Assembly (NCBI GenBank): GCA_038213135.1
Contig: JBBQTQ010000061.1
Coordinates: 1-16,067 of the forward strand
Direction: 5' to 3'
Length of the DNA: 16,067 bases
From: JBBQTQ01 sp038213135
GTDB taxonomy: Bacteria > Actinomycetota > Thermoleophilia > Gaiellales > Gaiellaceae
Shown here: positions 1-6,561 of the stretch, in pieces
How the letters are laid out: the number at the start of each line of letters is the position of its first letter
Position numbering within the stretch: the stretch's first letter is position 1
Translations under genes and position numbers: made by a program
The notes under the pieces: model-generated
What the model was told of the DNA's origin: nothing
Seen by the model: the letters and a program-made list of their open reading frames with translations, nothing else
The model's database searches: none

Positions 1-1
1 G

Positions 2-925
2 CAGACAGTCGTGCTGACGAGCACTCCAGGCGTGGATTCGACACCCGTCGTCTCGCGGAAGACCGGGCAGATCGCATTCCTGAGCGACCGCGGCGGGTCG
101 CTCGACATCTACGTGATGTCGGGGAACGGCCGGGGCGCCCACCGGGTGACCACGAGTCCGGTCGGAGGCGCTGCTGGAGCCACGATTGCCTCCGACGACT
201 CGGGGCAGACCTCGCTCGCGTGGTCGCCGGACGGGACACGGCTGGCCTTCGACGCAGAGAATCCCCAGTCACCCGGTTGCGTCAAGAACTGCACGACCTG
301 GGGGGTGTACGTCATCCGGAGCGATGGGATCGGTCTCCAGTCCGTGGTCGACGACGCGATGAGTCCGGCCTGGGCGCCCGGCGGCTCGAGGCTCGCGGTT
401 GAAGGCGACGTCACTCCGTTCGGCGAAGCCGAGAACCTGCAGCTCGTGACGCTCGGCGGCCCGACGGTTCGAGTTTCCGCGTTCGCTCCGAATCCGGCCA
501 TCCCGCCGGCGTGGTCGTCGCGCAACGTCGTGGCGTTCATGCAGGGCCAGTCCAGAATCAACGCAGTCGCTGCGAACGGCAAGAGCGAGCGGCACTTGGT
601 GGTGGGGGCGGGGCCGGCGTGGTCACCCGACGGCAAGTGGCTCGCGTTCGTCCGCTCCGACGGTCTCTACCGGTCTTCGGCGACCGGGGAGGGAGTGGAG
701 CGGCTCTCGCGCAAGCGGGAGGGGGCAGGTGACCCTGTGTGGTCGCCGGACGGGCGGAGCATCGCCTTCCTTGCCTTTCGCAAGGGCTCGGCCCAGGTCG
801 CGACCGTGACGGTGAGGACCCGCGCCGAGCGTGTGCTGACCCACGAGCGCCAAGGTTCCGCGTTCAGCGGGCCGTCGTGGTCGCGCGACGGCAAGCGAAT
901 CGTCTTCTCGGACGCGAGCTCATGA
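2..925 (+). CDS. PD40/TolB-type beta-propeller protein, C-terminal part
   Basis: The reading frame is open to the left edge, so the N-terminus lies outside the window; about 307 residues are visible. The sequence repeats a blade signature of the form W-S-x-D-G-x-x-(I/L)-(A/V)-F: LAWSPDGTRLAF, AWSPDGKWLAF, PVWSPDGRSIAF and PSWSRDGKRIVF, with two weaker copies, including one at the visible start (TGQIAFLSDRGGSLDIYVM). These are PD40 (WD40-like) repeats, as in the TolB C-terminal propeller and many secreted or periplasmic actinobacterial proteins. The family usually provides a protein-binding scaffold; no catalytic domain is visible. I do not call it TolB, because the N-terminal TolB domain cannot be seen and the Tol-Pal system belongs to Gram-negatives. 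Its stop overlaps the next gene's start in an ATGA, which suggests translational coupling although the MOSC gene is functionally unrelated. Confidence 0.85.
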   Translation, partial: QTVVLTSTPGVDSTPVVSRKTGQIAFLSDRGGSLDIYVMSGNGRGAHRVTTSPVGGAAGATIASDDSGQTSLAWSPDGTRLAFDAENPQSPGCVKNCTTWGVYVIRSDGIGLQSVVDDAMSPAWAPGGSRLAVEGDVTPFGEAENLQLVTLGGPTVRVSAFAPNPAIPPAWSSRNVVAFMQGQSRINAVAANGKSERHLVVGAGPAWSPDGKWLAFVRSDGLYRSSATGEGVERLSRKREGAGDPVWSPDGRSIAFLAFRKGSAQVATVTVRTRAERVLTHERQGSAFSGPSWSRDGKRIVFSDASS

Positions 926-1437
926 GCGGTCGCGTCGAAGGGATCTTCGTTTCACCCACGGCCACGGAGCTGCCGCGCTCCGTCGAGCGCGCCGAGGCGG
1001 TTGCCGGCCGGGGGCTCGAGGGCGACCGTTACTTCGAGGGCATCGGCACCTTTTCCGGTCATGCCGTTTCGACAGGCCGTGACCTGACGCTCGTCGAGGC
1101 CGACGCGCTCGAGCGGGCCGGGATCGACGGTGCCGCGGCACGTCGCAGCGTGGTCGTCAGCGGGCTCGACCTGGGCGGGCTGGTCGGCAAGCGGTTCCGG
1201 GTCGGCGAGTTGGAGTGCTACGGGCAGCGGCTCTGTGAGCCCTGCGACCACCTGGAGAAGCTCGCGGGCCCGGGCATCCTGCGCCCGCTCGCCCACACCG
1301 GCCTGCGGGCGGACATCGTCGTCGGCGGCGAGCTACGGGTTGGCGACGCCGTCTACGCGATCGACTCCGGCGTCAGCTCCTCGATCGACGAGAGCACGAC
1401 GTCCGCCGAGGCGAGCGCCTCCTCGTCGGGCGGGTAG
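922..1437 (+). CDS. MOSC domain-containing protein
   Basis: The product is 171 residues starting at the ATG that overlaps the previous stop. It looks like a small stand-alone MOSC domain: GLEGDRYFEG near residue 30, an RRSVVVSGLDL strand and loop, GKRFRVGELECYG, then the cysteine-bearing CEPCDHLEKL near residues 110-120 and a closing GGELRVGDAVY. MOSC domains form the C-terminal half of molybdenum cofactor sulfurases and occur alone in YiiM-like proteins. They bind the cofactor or carry sulfur on a conserved cysteine, so a role in molybdenum-cofactor or sulfur handling is likely; the substrate is unknown. The last ~30 residues are a Ser/Ala/Glu-rich tail beyond the usual end of the domain. 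That tail is encoded opposite the end of the convergent HAD gene, so it may be an extension after loss of an earlier stop. Confidence 0.88.
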   Translation: MSGRVEGIFVSPTATELPRSVERAEAVAGRGLEGDRYFEGIGTFSGHAVSTGRDLTLVEADALERAGIDGAAARRSVVVSGLDLGGLVGKRFRVGELECYGQRLCEPCDHLEKLAGPGILRPLAHTGLRADIVVGGELRVGDAVYAIDSGVSSSIDESTTSAEASASSSGG

Positions 1438-1997
1438 GCCGGGTTCGGGATCGCGACCACACGCATCCCGGCCGCCTTCGCGGAACCGATGCCCGCGTGC
1501 GAGTCCTCGACGGCTGCCGCTCGACCGGGATCGATGCCAAGCCGGCGCGCGGCCTCCAGGTAGACGTCAGGCGCGGGCTTTCCGTGAGCGACCTCCTCGG
1601 AGGACACCGTCGCCCTGAAGAAGTCGACGAGGCCGCCGAGCCGCAAGGCCGCGTCGATCAGCGGCCGGTTCGACGACGACGCGACCGCGAGCGGCCAGCG
1701 CGCGGCCAGGCGCTCGACCGCCTCGCGCGCGCCCGGGATCAACGGTAGGCGTTGCTCGTAGCGCTCGGTCATCAGCAGCACGACGTCGTCGGAGATCGTC
1801 TCCGGCGTCACGGGCACGCCGAGGTCCTCGTGGATGAAGCGCGACCACTCGAGCGAGCTCATGCCCATCATCGCCCGCTGTGCGTCCGGGTCGTAGCGGC
1901 CGCCGCGCTCACGGATGTAGCGCTCGCGCACCTCGTCCCAGAGCTCCTCGGTCTGGATCAGCACGCCGTCCAGGTCGAAGACGACCGCGTCGATCAT
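1353..1997 (-). CDS. HAD-superfamily hydrolase (beta-phosphoglucomutase-like phosphatase)
   Basis: The product is 214 residues starting at the ATG that overlaps the upstream flavin reductase stop (ATGA). All HAD motifs are present: motif I FDLDGVL with nucleophile D8 and acid/base D10, motif II in LAVASSS, motif III lysine in HGKPAPDVY, and motif IV in AAVEDSHAGIGSAKAAGM. The insert between motifs I and II is a helical cap of the beta-phosphoglucomutase/phosphoglycolate phosphatase subfamily. It should act in the cytosol as a Mg-dependent phosphatase or phosphomutase on a small sugar-phosphate-like substrate, which cannot be named from sequence. It is second in a two-gene operon. Its last 85 nt run antisense to the end of the MOSC gene; the ending here (ADVVLSSIEEL) is typical of the family, so this frame is the conserved one. 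Confidence 0.9.
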   Translation of the reverse strand: MIDAVVFDLDGVLIQTEELWDEVRERYIRERGGRYDPDAQRAMMGMSSLEWSRFIHEDLGVPVTPETISDDVVLLMTERYEQRLPLIPGAREAVERLAARWPLAVASSSNRPLIDAALRLGGLVDFFRATVSSEEVAHGKPAPDVYLEAARRLGIDPGRAAAVEDSHAGIGSAKAAGMRVVAIPNPAYPPDEEALASADVVLSSIEELTPESIA

Positions 1998-2449
1998 TCG
2001 TATGCCTGGTCGACGCGGACGAGTGCCCGGCCCGGAGCACCCTGCTCCACCGAGGTCACCTCGCCGACGTAGAGCGTGTGGTCGCCGGCGTCGATGCGCT
2101 CGCGGAGAGAGCACTCGAGCCAGCCGATCGCCCCGGCGAGCAGCGGTGCCGTCGAGCCCTCGCGCGTCTCGATTCCGTGCCACATCGCGATCGGCGGCAC
2201 GCCGCGGGCGAAGTGGGCGGCAACTGCTTCCTGGCCCTCGGCGAGGACGCTGAGGGCGAAGCCCTCGGCACGCCCGAGCAGCTCGTGCATCGCGGCCTGC
2301 CGCGAGATCGAGGCGCCGACGAGCGGCGGCTCGAGCGAGAGCGCGACGAACGAGGAGACGGTCAGCCCGAGGCGCTCCTCCTCGACGGCCACGGTCAGTA
2401 CCGCGACCGCCGTCGGCACGCGCCGCATGAATCCGCGCAACTCCTCCAT
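1994..2449 (-). CDS. Flavin reductase-like FMN-binding split-barrel protein
   Basis: The product is 151 residues. I start at the ATG giving MEELRGFMRRVPTAVAVLT, which is where flavin reductases of the HpaC/ActVB type begin; the frame stays open upstream, but the extra residues are not family-like. Typical elements are the VPTAVAVLT strand, LTVSSFVALSLEPPLVGASI, FALSVLAEGQ, a central W-H, and near the end GDHTLYVGEVTSVEQG, the GDH loop of the fold. The family reduces FMN or FAD with NAD(P)H and usually supplies reduced flavin to a partner monooxygenase; no such partner is in the window. No Shine-Dalgarno is seen. CAAGAT lies six nt before the ATG, which would fit a leaderless message. It is first in an operon with the HAD gene. 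Confidence 0.87.
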   Translation of the reverse strand: MEELRGFMRRVPTAVAVLTVAVEEERLGLTVSSFVALSLEPPLVGASISRQAAMHELLGRAEGFALSVLAEGQEAVAAHFARGVPPIAMWHGIETREGSTAPLLAGAIGWLECSLRERIDAGDHTLYVGEVTSVEQGAPGRALVRVDQAYE

Positions 2450-2481
2450 CGCGTGATCTTGACCTACGGAGCCCCGGCGGT

Positions 2482-2493
2482 TAGCGTCCGCCA
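2482..2493 (+). promoter_or_regulatory. Probable -10 element for a leaderless exported-protein gene
   Basis: TAGCGT at 2482-2487 is followed by six nt and then by the ATC at 2494, where the signal-peptide frame begins. The same geometry (TAGNNT-like hexamer, 6-7 nt, start codon) recurs before pdxH, the DUF1800 gene and the cytochrome gene. No convincing -35 was found. Confidence 0.4.
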
Positions 2494-3009
2494 ATCCGCT
2501 TTGCCCTAGCCCTCCTGGCAGTTGCCGCACTTGCTTCACCGGCGCTGGCCAAGAAACCGCCTCCAGGCTTCACGCCCAAGACCCTCGCGGGAACCTGGGG
2601 CGGCGCCTGGATGAACCAGACATTCGGCTCCACGGGCCCGGCGAGCATCGTCGTCGTGGCCAAGACCGCGAAGGTGTTCACGTTCAGCGCCGACTTCGGC
2701 GGCAACGTCTTCGGCTGCAGCGATCCGCCGCCCGACGTCGGCACGATCACGGCCGGCAAGGGGCCGAACCACTGGAGCCCCGCCGGCTTCTCCGTGCAAC
2801 GGACGACGCAGGCCTTCGGCACGGTCACGCTCGCCTACAGCTTCAAGACCCAGACGATCACCGGCGGGGGCGTCAACGTGCCCTGTAACCCCGGCCTCAG
2901 CTGGAAGGTCAGCGACAAGTTCGCCGGCAAGACCTTCACCGGCACGATCGAGATCACGCTGCCCGACTCCTCGCACGCGACGAGCGTCGTCAACCTGACT
3001 CGCAGCTAG
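2494..3009 (+). CDS. Small exported protein of unknown function, apparent ATC start
   Basis: From 2494 the frame reads as a clean Sec signal peptide: a basic residue, the hydrophobic stretch FALALLAVAALASP, a cleavage-like ALA, then KKPPPGF. The mature part is about 150 residues, begins LAGTWGGAW, is rich in beta-prone segments, and has two cysteines (FGCSDPP and VPCNPG) that could form a disulfide. I do not recognise a family. There is no in-frame ATG, GTG or TTG between the TAG at 2482 and the end of the hydrophobic core; the first ATG (2611) would discard the signal peptide. ATC at 2494 sits six nt after a -10-like hexamer, so I place the start there, tentatively. CTG at 2515 is a less attractive alternative. 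The stop shares a CTAG with the convergent gene's stop. Confidence 0.65.
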   Translation: MRFALALLAVAALASPALAKKPPPGFTPKTLAGTWGGAWMNQTFGSTGPASIVVVAKTAKVFTFSADFGGNVFGCSDPPPDVGTITAGKGPNHWSPAGFSVQRTTQAFGTVTLAYSFKTQTITGGGVNVPCNPGLSWKVSDKFAGKTFTGTIEITLPDSSHATSVVNLTRS

Positions 3010-3371
3010 GCGAGCTCCTCGGCCAGCAGGCCGCAGGCGAGCGCGCGCCAGGCCAGGTCGGTGTCGAGCAGCAGGGATGCGAGCGCGGCCGAGACGGAGT
3101 CGAGGTCGGCGGCCTGATCCTGCAGTCCGCGCAACCCGGCGGCGAGCTCGTCGCGCCGCTCGGGCGAGTCGAGGTCGGCTGCGAGGGCCGTGACCGCGCG
3201 GCCGTCGAGCTCGAGACCGCGCTGCGGGTCGCCGCCGGCGGCGAGCAGGAGGACCGCCCGGCGGCGCGCGCCTTGGAGCTCCTCTTCGTCGATTTGCACC
3301 TCGCGCCCCGCGAGCCAGGCCAGCGCGGCGAGCTCGGGCCCCGCCCCGAGCGCCTCCAGCAGCTCCCTCAC
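3006..3371 (-). CDS. Hypothetical protein coupled to pdxH
   Basis: The product is 121 residues with a GTG start that overlaps the pdxH stop in a GTGA. It is almost entirely helical in appearance, rich in Leu, Ala, Glu and Arg, with no signal peptide, membrane segment, metal motif or cysteine cluster; there is a single Cys near the C-terminus. I do not recognise a family. The tight coupling suggests it is made together with PdxH in the cytosol, but gives no function. Coding status is supported by the coupled start, the length, and an end that meets the neighbouring gene exactly (the CTAG shared by two convergent stops). Confidence 0.62.
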   Translation of the reverse strand: MRELLEALGAGPELAALAWLAGREVQIDEEELQGARRRAVLLLAAGGDPQRGLELDGRAVTALAADLDSPERRDELAAGLRGLQDQAADLDSVSAALASLLLDTDLAWRALACGLLAEELA

Positions 3372-3958
3372 GGGTAGAGGCGCTCGACAAGCCAGTCCGC
3401 CCCGGCCGCCAGGTAGCGGAACCGGTCGTGCAGCCGGTCGTCGCGGTGCTGCCAGAACTCCCAGGCCTGCGGGATCAGCCGGAAGCCGCCCCAGATCGGC
3501 GGCCGCTCGGGACCCTCTGCGCCGTGGAGGGCGCGCAGCTCCTCGACCGCGGCCTCCAGCTCCTCCCGGGTTCCGGCGACCTCGCTCTGGCGCGAGACGG
3601 CTGCCGAGAGTCGCGAGCCGAGCGGTCGGGAGGCGAAGTACGCGTCTGACTCGTCGGAGCTGACTCGCTCGACGGGGCCTTCAATCCGCACCTGCCGCCC
3701 GGGCCCGTTCCAGTAGAAGCAGAGCGCCGCGTGCGGGTTCTCGAGCAGCTCCCAGCCCTTGCGGCTCTCGTAGCCCGTGTAGAAGACGAAGCCGCCCGCG
3801 TCGAGGCCCTTGGCGAGCACCATCCGCACCGACGGCCTGGCGGACGACGTCGCCGTCGCGAGCGCGCAGGCTTCCGGCAGCGGCTCGGTCGCGCGTGCCT
3901 GCTCGAACCAGGTGTGGAACTGGCGGACGGGATCCGCGTCTAGATCTTGCTCCTCCAC
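3368..3958 (-). CDS. pdxH: Pyridoxamine 5'-phosphate oxidase
   Basis: The product is 196 residues from a GTG start (VEEQDLDADPVRQFHTWF). The enzyme oxidises pyridoxamine or pyridoxine 5'-phosphate to pyridoxal 5'-phosphate with FMN and O2, in the cytosol. Conserved features line up with the E. coli enzyme: RMVLAKG and FYTGYESRKG (FMN phosphate contacts), GRQVRIEGPVERV, FASRPLGSRLSAAVSRQSE, PPIWGGFRLIPQAWEFWQ, and RLHDRFRYL carrying the substrate-binding Arg and His, ending in ERLYP. The frame is open further upstream, but that would run into the divergent gene and adds no PdxH-like sequence. TAGGCT lies seven nt before this GTG, consistent with a leaderless message. It is first in a two-gene operon with a 121-residue unknown. 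Confidence 0.93.
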   Translation of the reverse strand: MEEQDLDADPVRQFHTWFEQARATEPLPEACALATATSSARPSVRMVLAKGLDAGGFVFYTGYESRKGWELLENPHAALCFYWNGPGRQVRIEGPVERVSSDESDAYFASRPLGSRLSAAVSRQSEVAGTREELEAAVEELRALHGAEGPERPPIWGGFRLIPQAWEFWQHRDDRLHDRFRYLAAGADWLVERLYP

Positions 3959-3964
3959 GCCGTC

Positions 3965-3975
3965 TAGCCTAAACT
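3965..3975. promoter_or_regulatory. Overlapping divergent -10 elements (pdxH / secreted protein)
   Basis: Only 25 bp separate the GTG of pdxH (3958) from the ATG at 3984. On the minus strand TAGGCT (3971-3966) is seven nt from the GTG. On the plus strand TAAACT (3970-3975), or TAGCCT (3965-3970), stands 8-13 nt before the ATG. The two -10 boxes therefore overlap, so the two promoters probably compete. This is inferred from spacing only. Confidence 0.4.
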
Positions 3976-3983
3976 CGCGCCCG

Positions 3984-4445
3984 ATGGTCTTCGTCTCCCT
4001 GTTCGCCTCGCTCGTCCTGGCCCACGGCTGCGGCACGGCGACGGCGAGGTCGGCGATCAAGAGCACTCACGTCGAGATCCCGATGCTCTCGGGCATGAAG
4101 GCCCCGGCCGACCCGAAGTACGTCGGCACCGTGATCTGCTTCGACTTCACGCGGGACGGCCGCACCGACATGGCGGTCTCGATCGCGAGCGGCGGCACTG
4201 CGGGCGACATCGCCTGGATCCTCTTCACCGGCTCGGCTTCCGGCTGGAAGGTCGCCCACACCGAGGGTGGCTACAAGCTCGGCCTCTACCGCCTCGGCGG
4301 CGACGTCGCGACCTCGGTTCCGGTCTACAAGAAGCCCGATCCGAACTGCTGCCCGACCGGCGGCTACGACCACGAGCGCTGGCACTGGAACGGCAGCAAG
4401 CTGGCCCTCGCGCGCCGCTGGCACGACAAGTCCTACAAGGTCTAG
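3984..4445 (+). CDS. Secreted or lipid-anchored protein with an FG-GAP/EF-hand-like loop
   Basis: The product is 153 residues beginning MVFVSLFASLVLAHGC. This hydrophobic start looks like a short signal peptide; LAHGC resembles a lipobox, but His at -2 is not canonical, so lipid attachment is uncertain. Residues 51-64 (ICFDFTRDGRTDMA) contain the D-x-(D/N/T)-x-D-G-x-x-D pattern of FG-GAP/VCBS repeats and EF-hand-like calcium loops (D54, T56, D58, D62). A CCPTGGYDHERWHWNG segment near the C-terminus resembles a motif I associate with small actinobacterial lipoproteins. I cannot name a function; an extracytoplasmic calcium-binding or structural role is a guess. ATG 3984 is chosen because pdxH starts 25 bp away and this ATG gives the signal peptide. 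The frame is open upstream only as antisense to pdxH. Confidence 0.72.
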   Translation: MVFVSLFASLVLAHGCGTATARSAIKSTHVEIPMLSGMKAPADPKYVGTVICFDFTRDGRTDMAVSIASGGTAGDIAWILFTGSASGWKVAHTEGGYKLGLYRLGGDVATSVPVYKKPDPNCCPTGGYDHERWHWNGSKLALARRWHDKSYKV

Positions 4446-4447
4446 CC

Positions 4448-4612
4448 AGGAGGGTTTGGCGAAACAGTCGCTGAGCCGTCAGGGCGCGAGGCTCGCCCCG
4501 ATGCTGCGTCCTCAGTCGCGCCCATATCTCCTCGATATGAGCGCTCCCTGCGTCCTTGCCTCGGAACGAGCATCGCGCCCTGTCGACGAGGACCGTTCCG
4601 CCAAGCCCTCCT
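4448..4612. repeat. 165-bp imperfect palindrome, MITE-like, between convergent genes
   Basis: The ends are inverted copies: AGGAGGGTTTGGCGAAAC at 4448 on the plus strand, and AGGAGGGCTTGGCGGAAC reading leftward from 4612 on the minus strand; 19 of 22 bases match across 4448-4469 versus 4612-4591. A second pair, 4480-4504 against 4558-4582, matches at 21 of 25. The centre is a perfect small hairpin: CATATC (4523-4528), loop TCCTC, GATATG (4534-4539). The inner pairs share one axis at 4531. The stretches between (about 4505-4517 and 4545-4557) pair poorly, but both carry CTGCGTCCT in direct orientation. There is no convincing coding frame and no obvious target-site duplication. The right end overlaps the stop codon of the InlB-repeat gene. 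It could be a MITE, a palindromic intergenic repeat of REP/BIME style, or a structured RNA/terminator shared by the two convergent genes. Confidence 0.75.
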
Positions 4613-6548
4613 AGAGAGAAAAGCCCCAGCCGAGGCGGCGCGTCCGCCCGGATGAGTCGAGCGCGGTCATCGTGATCCTGTAGGCCCCGTGCTGGAAGAT
4701 CGGGAACGGTCCGATGGTCACGTTGCCGGCGCGCGGGCTGAAGCCGAAGTCGCTGACGAGGCGCCCGTTGATCGTTTCGCGCATGCGGGCGGCTATCGCG
4801 CGGTTCGTGTGGAAGTGGATGTAGAAGATCGGCACGCCGTTCGAGGACGTCGCCAGCTGGACACCGCCGCGCGTGACCACGAAGCCCACCCTGTTGATCG
4901 GTGGCCGGAACGGCAGGCACTGGAACTGCGTCCAGCGCAGCGTGCTGCTCGAGCCGGCTGCGTTCGTCAGCGTCAGCTCGAAGGTGTAGACGCCCTGCGA
5001 GAGCCCGGCGACGCCGAAGGAGTTGTTGCCGGCCGGCGTGCTGAAGAGAATCGTCTCGCTGCTGCCTCTGTTGCGGACGACGTTCAGGCGCGCGCTCGCG
5101 GCCTCGGTGTTGTGGAAGCGAAGCGTCGCCGTGCAGGTGCTCCCGGTCGTCCTCTTCAGCGGGCTGCCGAGGCTGCGGACCGAGAACCCGCCGTTGCTGA
5201 AGGTCGCGGTAGCCGTTCGCGCCGAGGACATGGTCAGGCTGCAGGCGCCCGTGCCGCTGCAGTCGCCGCTCCAGCCGGAGAACGTCCAGCCCGAGGCGGG
5301 CACGGCGGTCAGGGTGATCGACTGTCCCAGCGTGTACTGCTGCGTGCACGACGCGGAGGCGCCCGTGCTCGGGCAGTTCCCGTTCGGTGCGTTGACCGTG
5401 CCCTTGCCGATCAGGTTCAGCGTCAGCGTGGCGGTCTGGCTGCTCGTCGAGGTGAACGTCGCCCCGACCGTCTTGAGGGCCGTCATCGAGATGGTGCAGA
5501 ACGGGCTCGAGCCGGAGCAGGCGCCGGTCCAGCCGCTGAAGGTGAAGCCCGAATCGGCGACGGCGGCGAGAGTGACGCTCGTTCCCGAGGGTTCGTTCAC
5601 GGTGCAGGTGCCGGTGTTCGAATGGCAGTTGATGCCGCCGCCGGTGACCGTGCCGCTGCCCGAGGTCGAGACCTGGAGCGGGAATGTCGAACCGCCGCCG
5701 GTGAACGTGGCCGAGACCGACTTGGCCGCGTCCATCGTCACAGAGCAGGTCGTCGCGTTGCCGGAGCAGACGCCGCCCCAGCCGCTGAAGGTTGCGCCGC
5801 TGGACGGAGTCTCGGTGAGCGTGACAATCGTGCCGCTCGCGAACTGGGGCGTGCAGCTCGAGCCGCCGCCGGACGTGCAGTTCATGCCCGAGGGGCTGGA
5901 CGTGATCGTCCCATTGCCGGTCACCGACCCGGTGAGGGTGAAGTTCGTCGTGCCGCTGCCGCTGAACGCTGCCGACACGTTGACGGCGTTGTTGCCCATC
6001 GTGAACGAGCAGAACGAGCCCGAGGGCGTGGTCGGGCAACCGGTCCAGCCGGTGAACGTCGCGCCGGAGCCCGGCGAGGCGGTGAGGCTGACCGGGTCGC
6101 CGTTGGCGAAGTTACGGGTGCAGTTCGCGCCGCCGGCGGAGCTGCAGTTGATCCCATTCGTGCCGAAGACCGTTCCGTTGCCGGTCACGGTGATCGTCAC
6201 AGGGCGCGTGACGATGAAGTCCGCCGTGACCGTGTAGTGGCCGCCGTCCTGGACGTTGAGGGTGCAGACGTTCGTCGTGGCCGCCGTGCAGTCGTCCTCC
6301 CAGCCGTCGAACGTCCAGCCGTTCGACGGGGTGGCCGTCAACGTCGCGGGTGAGCTCGTGACATTGACCAGGCAGACGTTGCCGCCGGCGCCGCAATTGA
6401 GGCCGTTCGGGCCGGTGATCTTGCCGTTGCCGCTCGGCACGGCTGTGATCTCGGCCGAGAACTCCGCGTGCGCGGAGGCGCCGCCGACCAGTGCGGCAAC
6501 GGCCGCACCGACGGCAAGCACTACCCCGATTCGAAGTCGTCTCGACAA
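4611..6548 (-). CDS. Secreted protein with five InlB-type B repeats
   Basis: The product is 645 residues from a TTG start preceded by GGGAGGG at six-nt spacing. Residues 1-28 are a Sec signal peptide (basic LSRRLRIG, hydrophobic core, cleavage near SAHA). Five repeats of about 75-80 residues follow, at roughly 34-111, 117-195, 204-282, 291-365 and 374-450. Each has the pattern G-x-G-x-(V/I)...NC...C...LTA-P-SG-x-TF-(S/D/T)-GW...C...C...M...V-x-ATF. These match divergent InlB B-repeat / bacterial-repeat (Flg_new-like) domains of surface and secreted proteins. The two Cys pairs per repeat are probably disulfides. Residues 451-645 form a different, beta-rich region with few cysteines and no recognised domain. 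No LPXTG or C-terminal membrane anchor is visible, so it is probably released or non-covalently wall-attached. Adhesion or matrix roles are family-level guesses. Confidence 0.85.
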   Translation of the reverse strand: MSRRLRIGVVLAVGAAVAALVGGASAHAEFSAEITAVPSGNGKITGPNGLNCGAGGNVCLVNVTSSPATLTATPSNGWTFDGWEDDCTAATTNVCTLNVQDGGHYTVTADFIVTRPVTITVTGNGTVFGTNGINCSSAGGANCTRNFANGDPVSLTASPGSGATFTGWTGCPTTPSGSFCSFTMGNNAVNVSAAFSGSGTTNFTLTGSVTGNGTITSSPSGMNCTSGGGSSCTPQFASGTIVTLTETPSSGATFSGWGGVCSGNATTCSVTMDAAKSVSATFTGGGSTFPLQVSTSGSGTVTGGGINCHSNTGTCTVNEPSGTSVTLAAVADSGFTFSGWTGACSGSSPFCTISMTALKTVGATFTSTSSQTATLTLNLIGKGTVNAPNGNCPSTGASASCTQQYTLGQSITLTAVPASGWTFSGWSGDCSGTGACSLTMSSARTATATFSNGGFSVRSLGSPLKRTTGSTCTATLRFHNTEAASARLNVVRNRGSSETILFSTPAGNNSFGVAGLSQGVYTFELTLTNAAGSSSTLRWTQFQCLPFRPPINRVGFVVTRGGVQLATSSNGVPIFYIHFHTNRAIAARMRETINGRLVSDFGFSPRAGNVTIGPFPIFQHGAYRITMTALDSSGRTRRLGWGFSL

Positions 6549-6554
6549 AACCAG

Positions 6555-6561
6555 CCCTCCC
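6555..6561 (-). promoter_or_regulatory. Shine-Dalgarno fixing the TTG start of the InlB-repeat gene
   Basis: GGGAGGG on the minus strand is six nt from TTG at 6548, which opens directly into the signal peptide. The frame remains open upstream to 6740, but that extension has no signal-like start and runs through the divergent neighbour. This is the clearest ribosome site in the window on this strand. Confidence 0.7.

Noticed and set aside
3984..4040. Lipobox LAHGC in the 3984 gene product
   Set aside because: His at -2 is not in the usual lipobox pattern, so it is kept only as a possibility in the gene entry and not claimed as a lipoprotein.
4441..4620. Target-site duplication flanking the palindrome
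   Set aside because: The flanks (TCTAGCC on the left, AGAGAGA on the right) share no convincing direct repeat; the CTAG near each end arises from two independent stop codons.
4689..6353. Long open frames on the plus strand opposite the InlB-repeat gene (554 and 404 codons)
   Set aside because: They are antisense shadows of a repeat-rich, high-GC gene. Their translations are Arg/Ala-rich or Val/Pro-rich with no domain, whereas the minus-strand frame has a signal peptide, ribosome site and clear repeats.
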